A DNA stretch of 39,906 nt from Mesotoga sp. UBA6090. Its GTDB lineage: Bacteria; Thermotogota; Thermotogae; Petrotogales; Kosmotogaceae. The notes under the pieces were generated by a model, which did no database searches, had not been told where the DNA came from, and saw only the letters and a list, made by a program, of their open reading frames with translations. Positions 8,199-16,870 of this stretch are shown here, one piece after another (positions within the stretch are counted from its first letter, which is position 1; every line of letters begins with the position of its first letter). Location: the NCBI RefSeq assembly GCF_002435945.1, contig NZ_DIXC01000064.1:1-39906 (forward strand). The letters are read 5' to 3'. The translations under genes and the position numbers were made by a program.

Positions 8199-8621
8199 AT
8201 GAACCGGATCATGCTGATAACGTCTTCTTTGGCGATTTTGCTAATGCTTCTTTCGGGATGCTTCTTCATTGATCCTATGGTAAAAGTTACCAAGCTTGTT
8301 AGCGATTTCGAGAAGTATTAGGAAGATGAAAATGCCGCGTGTCTTGCAGAATTGTATACGAATCCGGCGCTAATAAACACGGCAGAGAAATCTTATACAC
8401 AGATTATAGACGCTTATTCAAGCAGATTCGAAGGAAGAGATGTTATCTTCTTCGACAGGGGAGACGTTGAAGTGGACTTCAACGTTGGAACAACTGAAGC
8501 GACAGTAGAATTCAGCGCCGTAATAGACTGGACGTCAGGTCCCGATGATCATCGCAAGTATAACTGGACAGTGAAAAAGATATCCGGCAACTGGTTCATC
8601 TCAAGATCCAATGAATATTAG
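8199..8621 (+). pseudogene. Small lipoprotein gene interrupted by an in-frame amber codon
   Basis: An ATG at 8199 with a GGAGGCGAG ribosome binding site opens a lipoprotein signal peptide: a hydrophobic run ending LLMLLSGC, a typical lipobox. The frame stops at a TAG at 8319-8321 after about 40 codons. It then continues in the same frame to a TAA at 8619-8621. The downstream part has an NTF2/SnoaL-like look (TAEKSYTQIIDAYSSRFEG, VEFSAVIDWTSG, KYNWTVKKISGNWFISRS). The complete product would be about 140 residues, an outer-envelope lipoprotein of unknown role. One substitution (sense to TAG) explains the break, so it is either a very recent pseudogene, a sequencing error or a read-through case. 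Short re-initiation at a TTG at 8352 would give a non-exported fragment. Confidence 0.7.
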
Positions 8622-9184
8622 TCGATTTTTTCTTAGGCGTCAGCTTAGTAAAAAGAGGACTGACTTTACATTCATTTTTGCCGACCGCTGAGCGCTGTGA
8701 AGAACCGCACTTAGATGAGATTCGATGCAAAAGTAGTGAGGAAAGAGGTACGAAGATCAAGAGGGTAATAAAACGGTTATTCCTTCTGATACTACGCGTC
8801 CAGGTTCTTCGTTCTTGGTAAAGGATTCCGTCCAAGAGCAGAAGTGATGCTACTATAAAACACCAGACCCAAGGCGCCGAAGAATATCGGCCGACGCTAT
8901 GCCTGCTAAGAACATGCCGGGACGGAATGTACTGAAGAACATCAGTGGACGCAATGCTGCCTTTGGCAGGAGGCGATTTGGAAGCCAGTCTGCTGTGCAG
9001 GCCAGTCTTTACTTCGCAAAGGCCAGTTCCGACTTAGCCGGGCATGAGAGCCGTCCTTCGATAGAATCCTCGAAGAACGGAGGACGGTCAACGGGTAACC
9101 TCTGTCCGTAGCTCTTTCCTACCCCCTACGCCGTACCCGCTAGCACGGACGTTTACCACTTCTCACAAAAGTTTCTAAACCGTA
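8622..9184. repeat. Mosaic repeat region A
   Basis: No gene is supported here. The region holds, in order: a 20-base module at 8685-8704 also seen at 17588-17607; a partial copy of the 34-base module (8804-8818); a 60-base block at 8838-8897 that matches 17119-17178 at 55 of 60 positions; the palindrome CTGCC-TTT-GGCAG near 8957-8969; a GCCAGT array at 8984-9044; a long stem at 9051-9087 (CCGTCCT with AGGACGG); and a 17-base word at 9113-9129 identical to 18148-18164. Everything is on the same strand as the copies in the 17 kb region. Confidence 0.75.
8984..9044 (+). repeat. GCCAGT-spaced array of variable palindromes (copy in region A)
   Basis: GCCAGT occurs at 8984, 9001 and 9022. The DNA between is palindromic each time: CTGC-TGT-GCAG at 8990-9000, then CTTTACTTCGCAAAG at 9007-9021 (one mismatched pair in a six-base stem), then CCGACTTAGCCGG from 9029 (one mismatched pair). 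The linkers are fixed while the stems differ. The same layout recurs at 17499-17561 with different stem sequences. Confidence 0.7.
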
Positions 9185-9213
9185 TTGTTTTTGACTAAAT
9201 ATTGTTGGATAAT
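9185..9213 (+). promoter_or_regulatory. Probable promoter of the DMT transporter gene
   Basis: TTGTTT at 9185-9190 and GATAAT at 9208-9213 are separated by 17 bases and lie about 45 bases before the TTG start at 9258. The -10 box matches the consensus at five of six positions and the -35 box less well. Confidence 0.4.
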
Positions 9214-9257
9214 TCGATCATTACTCCGATTACCACTCGGAAGCCTGAGGTCGTGTC

Positions 9258-10151
9258 TTGAAGAAAAGTGGAGATGGAATGGCGATCCTCGCTTATATTC
9301 TCGTCAGTTTTTTCTGGGGATCGACCTATCTGGCCATAAAGATCGGTGTTGAGGGCATGCCGCCAATGTTTTTTGCCGGGGTCAGGTTCCTCATAGCTGG
9401 CTTAATAATGATTGTTTTCTCATATATCAGAGGCTACGCCTTCCCTGCAGGCAAGAGCGAGTTTTCAAGATTGTCGCTTATCGGTCTTTTCATGCTGCTG
9501 GGTGGAAATGGCCTCGTTGTGTTTGCAGAGCAGTGGGTAGATTCAGGTGTTGCTTCTCTCATAATGGCTACTATCCCGATCTTTGCCGGGGTATTGGAGC
9601 ACTTTTTCATAAGAACGACTCGGTTGACTTTGAAGGCGCTTTCTGGACTTCTGCTGGGTTTTTTTGGTGTCTACTTTCTTCTGGTTCCGGCCGAACACGG
9701 TATTTCTATCGACATCCCCGGAATCCTGGTGCTCCTCTCTGCTAGCTTCCTCTGGTCTACTGGAACGGTACTGTCAAAAACGTTCAAGGGGAACAGCTCC
9801 ATAGTCTCGAACATCGGGATTCAGATGTTTGCAGGCGGTGTTGGGCTGATGTTCGTTTCGGCAATAACCGGTGAGTTCTCAAGAGTAAGGTTCTCGATGA
9901 ACTCGGTTCTAGCAATCGCTTATCTCATTGTTTTCGGGTCCTTGGTTGCCTACAGCAGCTACATCTATCTTCTTCAGAAGTGGCCTGCAACAAAGGCGGG
10001 TACTTATGCTTATATCAATCCCCTAGTTGCTGTCTCGCTCGGAGCTATCTTTCTCGGAGAGAAGATCAATTTTCTTATGATCCTCTCTATGGTGGGCATT
10101 TTTCTCGGAGTTCTCATAGTACAGAAGTCAAAGATCAAAGTATCAGAGTAG
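9258..10151 (+). CDS. EamA/DMT family transporter (10-TM metabolite exporter)
   Basis: The 297-residue protein starts at a TTG at 9258, preceded by TGAGGT at six bases; an ATG at 9279 is a possible internal start. It shows two EamA halves. The first runs from ILVSFFWGSTYLAIKIGVEG, the classic F-x-W-G-S-T-x-x-x-I-K motif, through GLFMLLGGNGLVVFAEQWV. The second begins ASFLWSTGTVLSKTF and ends with YAYINPLVAVSLGAIFLGE followed by a last hydrophobic helix. About ten membrane segments are expected. Family members export amino acids, nucleosides or other metabolites across the inner membrane, and the substrate cannot be told from sequence. It converges with the peptide transporter operon and the two share a bidirectional stem-loop between them. 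Confidence 0.92.
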   Translation: MKKSGDGMAILAYILVSFFWGSTYLAIKIGVEGMPPMFFAGVRFLIAGLIMIVFSYIRGYAFPAGKSEFSRLSLIGLFMLLGGNGLVVFAEQWVDSGVASLIMATIPIFAGVLEHFFIRTTRLTLKALSGLLLGFFGVYFLLVPAEHGISIDIPGILVLLSASFLWSTGTVLSKTFKGNSSIVSNIGIQMFAGGVGLMFVSAITGEFSRVRFSMNSVLAIAYLIVFGSLVAYSSYIYLLQKWPATKAGTYAYINPLVAVSLGAIFLGEKINFLMILSMVGIFLGVLIVQKSKIKVSE

Positions 10152-10159
10152 CAAGTATT

Positions 10160-10190
10160 AAAAAAGGCATGCCTCTAGGGACATGCCTCT
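10160..10190 (-). terminator. Terminator of the peptide ABC operon (bidirectional stem)
   Basis: AGGCATG at 10165-10171 pairs with CATGCCT at 10182-10188. On the minus strand the stem is followed by TTTTTT, a good rho-independent terminator just past the stop of the last operon gene. On the plus strand the stem lies after the DMT gene but lacks a strong T run. Confidence 0.75.
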
Positions 10191-10206
10191 CAGTAGTCTT
10201 AAGACC

Positions 10207-11172
10207 TCAGAGGGGATAGTGGCACCTTACGAAATGACCGGGTTTTGTCTCCCTCAACTCAGGTTCTTCCCTCTCGCATCTCTCATCTGCGAACGGGCAC
10301 CTGTTATGGAATCTGCATCCAGAAGGGGGGTTTATCGAACTGGGTATCTCACCCTTCAGCAGCCGCTTTTCCCTTACGAACTTCGGATCGGGGATTGGAT
10401 TGGAAGCCATCAGCAAATCAGTATAAGGATGCGAAGGGTGATTGAAGATCGTTGTCTTGTCTCCCATTTCGACAACTTCTCCCACATACATGACGGCGAC
10501 CTTATCGGCTATGTAGTCAACGAGAGAAAGGTTGTGAGTTATGAACATATAGGTAAGACTTTCCTGGACCTTTATCTCCTTCAGCATCTTGAGAACCATG
10601 GCCTGGACCGAAACGTCCAGCGCCGAAGTAGGTTCATCTAGGACAATGAACTCCGGTTTGAGAACCATAGCTCTCGCAAATGCGATTCTCTGGCGTTGCC
10701 CACCCGAGAACTCGTGCGCATATCTGTACATATGATCGTCTATCAGCCCTACTTCTTTCAATACGGCCGCTATCCTGTCTCTTATTTCGATGTCGGTGAT
10801 CTTGAAATGAATCTTCATCCCTTCCCCAATTATGTTCTTAATCAGTTTTCTGGGATGAAGCGAATTGTACGGGTCCTGGAAGACGATCTGCATATTTCTT
10901 CTCACTTCAAGCAGGTCCTTGCCCTTTAGTTCCAGAATATTCTTTCCATCGAACTCGATCTCTCCTGAAGTTGGTTCAATAAGTCTCAGAACGGTTCTCG
11001 CAAGAGTTGTCTTACCTGAACCAGATTCCCCTACAACGGCAAATGTAGAGCCTTTCGGAACGTCCATATTCACGTCGTCGACGGCTCTAACGAATAGCTT
11101 TTTCGAGAAGATGGACTTCTTCACTGGAAAGTAAGTCTTAAGATTTCTTATTTTGATCAAAGTCTCAGCCAT
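10207..11172 (-). CDS. oppF: Peptide ABC transporter ATP-binding protein (OppF/DppF type)
   Basis: The 321-residue cytoplasmic ATPase has Walker A GESGSGKTT, the signature SGGQRQR, Walker B FIVLDEPTSALD and an H-loop in MFITHN. It ends with the oligopeptide-transporter C-terminal domain PPSGCRFHNRCPFADERCE, whose clustered cysteines can hold an iron-sulfur cluster in some relatives. One such ATPase pairs with its OppD partner to power uptake of di- or oligopeptides through OppB and OppC. The start overlaps the end of oppD by eight bases, a sign of coupled translation. It is the last gene of the operon and is followed by a clear terminator. Dipeptide and oligopeptide versions cannot be told apart by sequence alone, so the symbol is nominal. 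Confidence 0.92.
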   Translation of the reverse strand: MAETLIKIRNLKTYFPVKKSIFSKKLFVRAVDDVNMDVPKGSTFAVVGESGSGKTTLARTVLRLIEPTSGEIEFDGKNILELKGKDLLEVRRNMQIVFQDPYNSLHPRKLIKNIIGEGMKIHFKITDIEIRDRIAAVLKEVGLIDDHMYRYAHEFSGGQRQRIAFARAMVLKPEFIVLDEPTSALDVSVQAMVLKMLKEIKVQESLTYMFITHNLSLVDYIADKVAVMYVGEVVEMGDKTTIFNHPSHPYTDLLMASNPIPDPKFVREKRLLKGEIPSSINPPSGCRFHNRCPFADERCEREEPELRETKPGHFVRCHYPL

Positions 11173-12157
11173 CTTCTTTCACCTCGTTCTTGCCTTTGAA
11201 GAGATAGCAGGCAACATAATGATCGGGTTCTATTTCTAGGAATTGTGGTCTCTCTACCTTACAAATGTCCATTGCATGTGGACACCTGGGATGGAAGCGA
11301 CAGCCGGACGGGGGGTTCACGAGATCGGGAACCGTACCCTTTATGGCCTTCAGTTCGTCCGTCCTACCTACCCTCGGCACTGCCTGAAGCAGACCACCCG
11401 TATAAGGATGTAACGGCTTTTCGAACAGCCTTGCTGTCGAAGCATACTCTACTGAGTTCCCGGCATACATGACAAGGACTTTGTCGCAGAACTCGGCCAC
11501 CACGCCCATGTCGTGGGTGATCAACATCACAGCGTTTCCCATCTTCCTTGCGAGTTCGTCCAGCAATTCGAGAATTTGAGCCTGGATCGTAACGTCTAGA
11601 GCCGATGTGGGTTCGTCTGCAATGAGCAGCTTAGGATGGGTTGCCAGTCCCATTCCTATCATTACTCTCTGCGACATTCCTCCACTTAGCTCATGAGGAT
11701 AACTGTTCATAACTCTTTCGGGATCAAGGCCGACAAGGCGGAGTATCTCTTTGACCTCTGGGTAGGTTTGTTTGATCTTGATCTTCTTGGATTTTGCAAT
11801 TGACTCTCCTATCTGATAGCCTACCTTCATTACTGGGTTCAGCGATGAGCGCGGTTCCTGGAAGATCATCGACATTTCTACGCCTCGTATGTTGTTCATT
11901 TTCTCTTCAGATAATTCTACAAGATTCCTACCGTTGAAGATTATCTTTCCCTCCTGGATCTCTCCAGGCTGTTCGATCAAGCGCATTACCGCTAACGACG
12001 TGACAGACTTTCCACAACCGGTCTCACCCACGACTCCTAGCCTCTCTCCGGAATCCATCCAAAGTTCTACTCCGTTGAGAGCCTTCACTACTCCCCTGTA
12101 TGTGTAGAAAGATACTTTGAGGTTAGATATATCTAATAGTTTTCCTCTCAGCTCCAT
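11165..12157 (-). CDS. oppD: Peptide ABC transporter ATP-binding protein (OppD/DppD type)
   Basis: This 330-residue ATPase shows Walker A GETGCGKSVT, the signature ELSGGMSQRV (an M in place of the usual Q), Walker B LLIADEPTSALD and the H-loop LITHDMG. The C-terminal cysteine motif PPSGCRFHPRCPHAMDICK matches that of its partner. It forms the heterodimeric motor of the importer with the next gene. The ATG is preceded by GAGGAGGTAACAGT, a strong ribosome binding site, four bases after the stop of oppC. Confidence 0.92.
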   Translation of the reverse strand: MELRGKLLDISNLKVSFYTYRGVVKALNGVELWMDSGERLGVVGETGCGKSVTSLAVMRLIEQPGEIQEGKIIFNGRNLVELSEEKMNNIRGVEMSMIFQEPRSSLNPVMKVGYQIGESIAKSKKIKIKQTYPEVKEILRLVGLDPERVMNSYPHELSGGMSQRVMIGMGLATHPKLLIADEPTSALDVTIQAQILELLDELARKMGNAVMLITHDMGVVAEFCDKVLVMYAGNSVEYASTARLFEKPLHPYTGGLLQAVPRVGRTDELKAIKGTVPDLVNPPSGCRFHPRCPHAMDICKVERPQFLEIEPDHYVACYLFKGKNEVKEDG

Positions 12158-12161
12158 ACTG

Positions 12162-13034
12162 TTACCTCCTCAACCTTGGATCGAGCATGTCTCTTATTCC
12201 GTCACCGAGGAGGTTGAATCCAAGAACGACAAAGGCGATGAATATTCCAGGGAAAGTAGAAATCCACCACTGGTCGATCAGGTAGTTCCTGCCGTCGGAA
12301 ACCATGGCTCCCCACTCTGGCGTGGGAGGCTGAACTCCCAACCCGAGGAAGCCGAGACTTGCCGCGGTGAGGATGATCGTTCCCATTCTGAGAGTCATCT
12401 GAACAAGAACGGGAGAAATACACATCGGCAGAACGTGAAGGAACATAATTCTCAGATTTCCGCCACCTGCCGCCCGAATCGCTTCAATGTATGGTTGCGA
12501 TTTGACTTTTGTAGCTTCCGCTCTTGAAAGCCTCGCGTATGTAGTCCACGTGACAACGGATATGGCTATGATCGTGTTTGTCAGATTCGGCCCCAGCATT
12601 GCCGCAAAAGCCATTGCGAGGACCAGACTGGGAAAGGCTAGGAACATGTCCGTTATTCTCATGAGCACTTCGTCGACAATTCCGCCGAAATAGCCAGCCG
12701 TAACGCCTACGATAATTCCTATGGATCCGCTGATGACCGATACCAGGAAGATTATCCAGAGCGCGATCCTGGATCCCATGATAACCCTGCTGAAAATGTC
12801 CCTCCCGAACTGGTCCGTTCCAAAGAGATGCTGCCAGCTCGGAGCCTGCAGTTTTATCTGCAGATTCTGCTGGACCGGGTCGTAAGGAGCTATAAGTGGT
12901 GCAAAGGCCGCCATAAGAAGGAAGACAAGGATTATCGCCGATCCGATCATCGTGAGGCGGCTCTTTCTCCAAAGAAAGACTGTATGCTTCAAATCATCCA
13001 TGAATGGTTTAGATACTTTTACGGTTTTTTCCAT
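12162..13034 (-). CDS. oppC: Peptide ABC transporter permease (OppC/DppC type)
   Basis: The 290-residue inner-membrane permease has the OppC N-terminal extension and first membrane helix (SRLTMIGSAIILVFLLMAAF). It continues through the periplasmic APYDP and HLFGTDQFGRDIFSRVI motifs, the hallmark of this family, and then a five-helix BPD_transp_1 core. The EAA loop for ATPase contact reads EAIRAAGGGNLRIMFLHVLP. It starts five bases after oppB, with no distinctive ribosome binding site, which fits translational coupling. Its partner is oppB. Confidence 0.93.
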   Translation of the reverse strand: MEKTVKVSKPFMDDLKHTVFLWRKSRLTMIGSAIILVFLLMAAFAPLIAPYDPVQQNLQIKLQAPSWQHLFGTDQFGRDIFSRVIMGSRIALWIIFLVSVISGSIGIIVGVTAGYFGGIVDEVLMRITDMFLAFPSLVLAMAFAAMLGPNLTNTIIAISVVTWTTYARLSRAEATKVKSQPYIEAIRAAGGGNLRIMFLHVLPMCISPVLVQMTLRMGTIILTAASLGFLGLGVQPPTPEWGAMVSDGRNYLIDQWWISTFPGIFIAFVVLGFNLLGDGIRDMLDPRLRR

Positions 13035-13039
13035 CTAGA

Positions 13040-14050
13040 TCACATCCTCATCCTTGGATCGAGAAGAGCGTAAAGAATGTCCACGATCAGATTCGCAATT
13101 GAATATATCAAGGCTATATACAATGTACCGCCCATTACTGCCGGGTAGTCAAGGAAGAGCATTCCGGTGGTTATGTATCTACCCAGACCGGGCCAGGAGA
13201 AGACCGTTTCCGTAAGAACGGCTCCTTCCAGCAGACTTCCAAATACGAGTCCGATTATCGTAACGGTTGGTATCAGAGAATTACGTAGTGCATGGCGATA
13301 GATAACTACGTTTTTTCTCAAACCCTTTGATTTTGCCGTTCTTATAAAATCCTGCCTCAACACGTCGAGCATGCTGGCCCTGGTAATTCTAGCTATTGAG
13401 GCTGTTGCATTGTAACCGAGGACGAACGCAGGAAGAAGTATGTGCAGCAGGGCCTCTTTAAATGTGTCCCACTGCCCCGCAATAATCGAGTCTATCAGGT
13501 ACATGCCTGTTACTCTTGGTGGCGGATAGGTGAAAAAGCCTAGTCTTCCGCTTCCCGGAAGCCAGCCCAACTTGAAATAAAATACAAGCAACAGAAGAAG
13601 ACCAATCCAGAAGACCGGCATCGAGACTCCTAGTATAGAGAAGATTCTAGAAAAGTGGTCTATGGCTTTGTTGCGGTGAACGGCCGACAAGATCCCCAGA
13701 GTTATCCCCAGTATGATTGAGATCGTTATCGCGACGAGAGCCAGTTCCATCGTGGCAGGGAAATAGTTCCTGATATCCTCCATAACGGGATTTGAAGTTT
13801 TCAAAGAAATGCCGAAATCTCCTCTAACTGCTCCGGTGATGAATTTACCGAATCTGATTATAAGTGGCTGGTCATAGCCCAACTTTGCTTTAAGTCTATC
13901 AACGGCCTCAGGAGGTGCATTGCCTCCAAGAATCGCACCGACTGGATCGGCAGGTATGACATTTGCTATGAAGAAGACAATACAGGCGACTCCAAAGAGA
14001 ACAATGATCATTAAGAATAGTCTTCTGAGTAAGAATTGTCCGAAGTTCAT
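13040..14050 (-). CDS. oppB: Peptide ABC transporter permease (OppB/DppB type)
   Basis: The 336-residue permease begins with the single helix RLFLMIIVLFGVACIVFFIA and the family motif VIPADPVGAILGG. Then come ISIILGITLGILSAVHRN and the EAA-loop equivalent FIRTAKSKGLRKNVVIYRHA. It ends YIALIYSIANLIVDILYALL-DPRMRM, the usual OppB end. Six membrane helices are expected. It heterodimerises with the OppC-type protein encoded next. The ATG follows a GGGGGT ribosome binding site, and a strong stem-loop lies between it and the binding-protein gene. Confidence 0.93.
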   Translation of the reverse strand: MNFGQFLLRRLFLMIIVLFGVACIVFFIANVIPADPVGAILGGNAPPEAVDRLKAKLGYDQPLIIRFGKFITGAVRGDFGISLKTSNPVMEDIRNYFPATMELALVAITISIILGITLGILSAVHRNKAIDHFSRIFSILGVSMPVFWIGLLLLLVFYFKLGWLPGSGRLGFFTYPPPRVTGMYLIDSIIAGQWDTFKEALLHILLPAFVLGYNATASIARITRASMLDVLRQDFIRTAKSKGLRKNVVIYRHALRNSLIPTVTIIGLVFGSLLEGAVLTETVFSWPGLGRYITTGMLFLDYPAVMGGTLYIALIYSIANLIVDILYALLDPRMRM

Positions 14051-14092
14051 AGATTTACCCCCGTATCAATATCTGATTTTTGGGAAAGAATA

Positions 14093-14116
14093 CGCCCCGC
14101 TCATTCGAGCGGGGCG
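14093..14116 (-). terminator. Intercistronic stem-loop after the peptide-binding protein gene
   Basis: CGCCCCGCTC at 14093-14102 pairs perfectly with GAGCGGGGCG at 14107-14116 across the loop ATTC. It is a ten-base-pair GC-rich stem between the binding-protein gene and oppB, followed on the minus strand by TATTCTTT. It probably protects the upstream message from 3' decay or partly terminates transcription, giving more binding protein than permease. Confidence 0.75.
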
Positions 14117-14125
14117 GGGGAAACT

Positions 14126-15697
14126 TTACTTAGATACCTTGGTGAAGTCGAACAGCATTCCGTAACCGAAAGCGGCTTCTTCAAAGTTCTTGACTTCTTT
14201 GCGAATTCCCCAGAACTCTACAGTCTGGTAAAGCATTGCAAAGGGTCCATTGTGGAACCAGTATTCCGTCAGGTCCTTGTAAATCTGTTCACGCTTGTCC
14301 GGATTGGGCTCGATCTGACCCCATTCACACAGAGTCGCCGCGTAATCATCGAACCATGCATTTCTCCATGCGAGCTGGTTTGCCCTGTAGCTTGCGTGAG
14401 CCATTGCAAGGTTGTCCGGGTCTGGATAATCGTTACCCCAGCCGGCAATGATCATCTGATGACCCTGAGCCCTGTACTTGGCATACATCTGAGAAGACTG
14501 CATTATCACGATATTTGCCTTTATTCCTGAAAGCGCCAGGTCGGCCTGGATCTTTTCGGCTTCGGCCTTTCTTGTATCCGTGTTGCTGGTCAGCAGTTCA
14601 ACTTCAAATCCGTCAGGATAACCGGCTTCGGCAAGGAGAGCCTTGGCCTTCTCGATATCCTGATAGAATGGATTCTCTTCGACATATCCGAAGTAGCCCT
14701 TGTTTATGAAACCCTGTACGAGGAGAGCGTTGTTTAGCATAATATCTTCGACTATCTCTTCGTAATTGATTGAGAACCTTACGGCTTCTCTTACCTTCGG
14801 ATTTGCAAGGGGTCCCCAGGTCGCGTTCATCGCGAGATATTCGTTAGAGTGTCCAGGAACTTTGACTTCAACGACGTCGGGATTTCTCTTGGCCTCTTCC
14901 AGTAGCTGAGGTGTGAGATCCCAGGCAACGTCTATGTCTCCTCTTTCGAGAAGAAGCCTCTGGTTCGATGCCTCTGGAATGTCTCTTACCATGATTCTCT
15001 TCAGAGGAGGCTGTTCACCGTAGTAATGGGGGTTGGCTTCAAGAAGGATAACGTTGTTTCTTTCCCACTGAACGAGAACGTATGGACCGGCGCCTGCGGA
15101 GTGGTCTGTAAGCCATGCACCACCAAGGTCTCCATCGACTTCGTGTTCAAGGACTACGTCTTTGTTGACGATACCTGTGAACATGTTGGATAGAATCCCG
15201 AGAGTGATGTTCTCGGCATAAGGAGCGTTCAACGTTATGGACACATTGTAATCGTCGATCTGCTTTATCTTCTCATCCACGTTGTCCTTGTTTATGCCGA
15301 AGATATCGACCAGGAACCATGCAGAAACCGACTCGAGAATTATGGGCCTCTTCAGGGAGAAGAGAACATCCTCGGCTGTCAGAGGATCACCATTTGAGAA
15401 CTTGACTCCCTTCCTTATATTGAAGGTGTAGGTCAGTCCATCTTCGGAGATTTCCCAGCTCTCGGCGATGTCGGGAACCGGAACGATAACGCCGTCGATT
15501 GCCTCCAGCTTTACCAACTGGGCATAAAGGGCTGCGACGATCTTGTTCGGGAAGACCTCATAGGCAACGGCCGGATCCATAGTTATGAAGATCCCTGTGT
15601 TTGCAGCTATTACAAGAGTGTCCTTCGGGGTTGCAGCAAATCCACTTGCCGCAACGATAAGTACCATTAAGAAAACTAGCATGAAGCTTCGCTTCAT
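14126..15697 (-). CDS. oppA: Peptide ABC transporter substrate-binding protein (SBP family 5)
   Basis: The 523-residue exported protein has a signal peptide (about residues 1-21, MKRSFMLVFLMVLIVAASGF then AATPKDT). The SBP_bac_5 fold follows: DPAVAYEVFPNKIVAALYAQ, IAESWEISEDGLTYTFNIRK, GVKFSNGDPLTAEDVLFSLK and a domain-closing DSHAGAGPY-like stretch written HSAGAGPYVLVQWERN. There is no lipobox cysteine, so it is predicted to be periplasmic or membrane-retained by an uncleaved signal. It supplies di- or oligopeptides to the permease. The ATG follows AAAAGGAGGTG, a near-perfect ribosome binding site. The bound peptide cannot be predicted, although the epimerase partner suggests murein-derived peptides. 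Confidence 0.93.
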   Translation of the reverse strand: MKRSFMLVFLMVLIVAASGFAATPKDTLVIAANTGIFITMDPAVAYEVFPNKIVAALYAQLVKLEAIDGVIVPVPDIAESWEISEDGLTYTFNIRKGVKFSNGDPLTAEDVLFSLKRPIILESVSAWFLVDIFGINKDNVDEKIKQIDDYNVSITLNAPYAENITLGILSNMFTGIVNKDVVLEHEVDGDLGGAWLTDHSAGAGPYVLVQWERNNVILLEANPHYYGEQPPLKRIMVRDIPEASNQRLLLERGDIDVAWDLTPQLLEEAKRNPDVVEVKVPGHSNEYLAMNATWGPLANPKVREAVRFSINYEEIVEDIMLNNALLVQGFINKGYFGYVEENPFYQDIEKAKALLAEAGYPDGFEVELLTSNTDTRKAEAEKIQADLALSGIKANIVIMQSSQMYAKYRAQGHQMIIAGWGNDYPDPDNLAMAHASYRANQLAWRNAWFDDYAATLCEWGQIEPNPDKREQIYKDLTEYWFHNGPFAMLYQTVEFWGIRKEVKNFEEAAFGYGMLFDFTKVSK

Positions 15698-15735
15698 TCT
15701 TGCACCTCCTTTTCCACTAAAGGGTGATGACAGAA

Positions 15736-16770
15736 TTAGAACAGAATAGGATACTGTCTATCTTTCTCCTGTCTGAACCCGACAGGATCGACATTCTTAA
15801 GCAATAAATGAGAATCTAGATCGTGATAAGTGAATGCGCCAGTTCCGGCCGCGAAATGAACGCTCTGAGAGACTCCTATACCAGACTCGCTCATGCAGCC
15901 GATCATAAGACCTATACCAGCGCTGTTGCACATCTCTACAATTGCAAGAGCATCTGAGAGTCCCGACTTCATAAGTTTGATATTGACATAGTCGACTGCC
16001 CCTTCCTTTATGAGTCTCATAACGTCATACTTTGTCTTAGCGCTTTCATCTGCACCGACTGGATACATGGAGCCCTGCCTGATTATTTTCAGTCCTTCGA
16101 AATCTTCGGCAGGCACCGGTTGTTCGAATATCCCCACGGGCACGTCGTTTCTGTACATTGCATCTATGAATCTCAAAGCCTCTTTGGGTGTATAGCCTGT
16201 GTTTGCATCTATCACATACCTGACACCCTTGATCTCGTCGTTGACTGCCAGTATCCTGGCAATGTCGCTCTTAACATCTTCGCCGACCTTCATTTTGATA
16301 ACTTTGTGGCCGGCTTCGAAGATCTCCTTAGCGTCATGGACCGTCTCTTCCAGACTGCCGATGCTCACTGTCTTGTCTGTCTCAACGTAATCCTTCATCC
16401 CGCCAAGAATCTGATAGACAGGCGTAGAGATCAATCTGGAAAAGGCGTGAAGGGTGGCAAACTGAATGGCAGCCTTCAAACTGGGAGCCGTTCTCGAGTA
16501 TGCATCGAGCTTTGCGAAAATTCTCCTGTAATCTCGGACGTCGAAATCTTTAATCATTTCAAGAATTTCTTTCTGGAGCTGAAAGATGGCTGCTCCGCTC
16601 TCCCCGTTCACTCTGAAGGACGAAGAAGACTCTCCGAGACCGATCGTTCCGTCCGACAGAACCAATTCAACTTCAATATTCACTTTGGAGTTGGAAACGT
16701 TGTTTGCAATGTGAAAAGGCTTTACGAAGTCCCATTTCTTTTCGGTGAAACGCAGATCCTTTATCTTCAT
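15736..16770 (-). CDS. Dipeptide epimerase (L-Ala-D/L-Glu epimerase type, enolase superfamily)
   Basis: The 344-residue enzyme belongs to the mandelate racemase/muconate lactonising group. Expected residues are in place: the KxK catalytic pair at K159 and K161 (VIKMKVG), metal ligands D188 (VIDANTGY), E216 (FEQPVP) and D241 (GADES), and the opposite-face lysine K265 (NIKLMK). The DxD motif D317/D319 (YHDLDSHLL) marks dipeptide epimerases by binding the free amino end of the peptide. The reaction inverts the second residue of dipeptides such as L-Ala-D-Glu from murein breakdown; exact specificity cannot be read here. It heads the peptide-uptake operon, 39 bases before the binding protein, with ribosome binding site GGGGAGGAAAGG. 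Thermotoga maritima has a related characterised enzyme. Confidence 0.9.
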   Translation of the reverse strand: MKIKDLRFTEKKWDFVKPFHIANNVSNSKVNIEVELVLSDGTIGLGESSSSFRVNGESGAAIFQLQKEILEMIKDFDVRDYRRIFAKLDAYSRTAPSLKAAIQFATLHAFSRLISTPVYQILGGMKDYVETDKTVSIGSLEETVHDAKEIFEAGHKVIKMKVGEDVKSDIARILAVNDEIKGVRYVIDANTGYTPKEALRFIDAMYRNDVPVGIFEQPVPAEDFEGLKIIRQGSMYPVGADESAKTKYDVMRLIKEGAVDYVNIKLMKSGLSDALAIVEMCNSAGIGLMIGCMSESGIGVSQSVHFAAGTGAFTYHDLDSHLLLKNVDPVGFRQEKDRQYPILF

Positions 16771-16830
16771 CCTTTCCTCCCCTTATAAGAAAGCATAACC
16801 CACTTTCAATAGTGAAAAAACGTCTATACA

Positions 16831-16858
16831 ATAATACCTTAAATCGAAATTTCATCAA
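16831..16858 (-). promoter_or_regulatory. Probable promoter of the epimerase-peptide transporter operon
   Basis: On the minus strand TTGATG (16858-16853) and TATTAT (16836-16831) are separated by 16 bases, both close to sigma-70-type consensus. Transcription would start near 16824, about 54 bases before the ATG of the epimerase gene. No other good pair was found between 16771 and 16930. Confidence 0.5.
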
Positions 16859-16870
16859 AATGGAGTGCAT

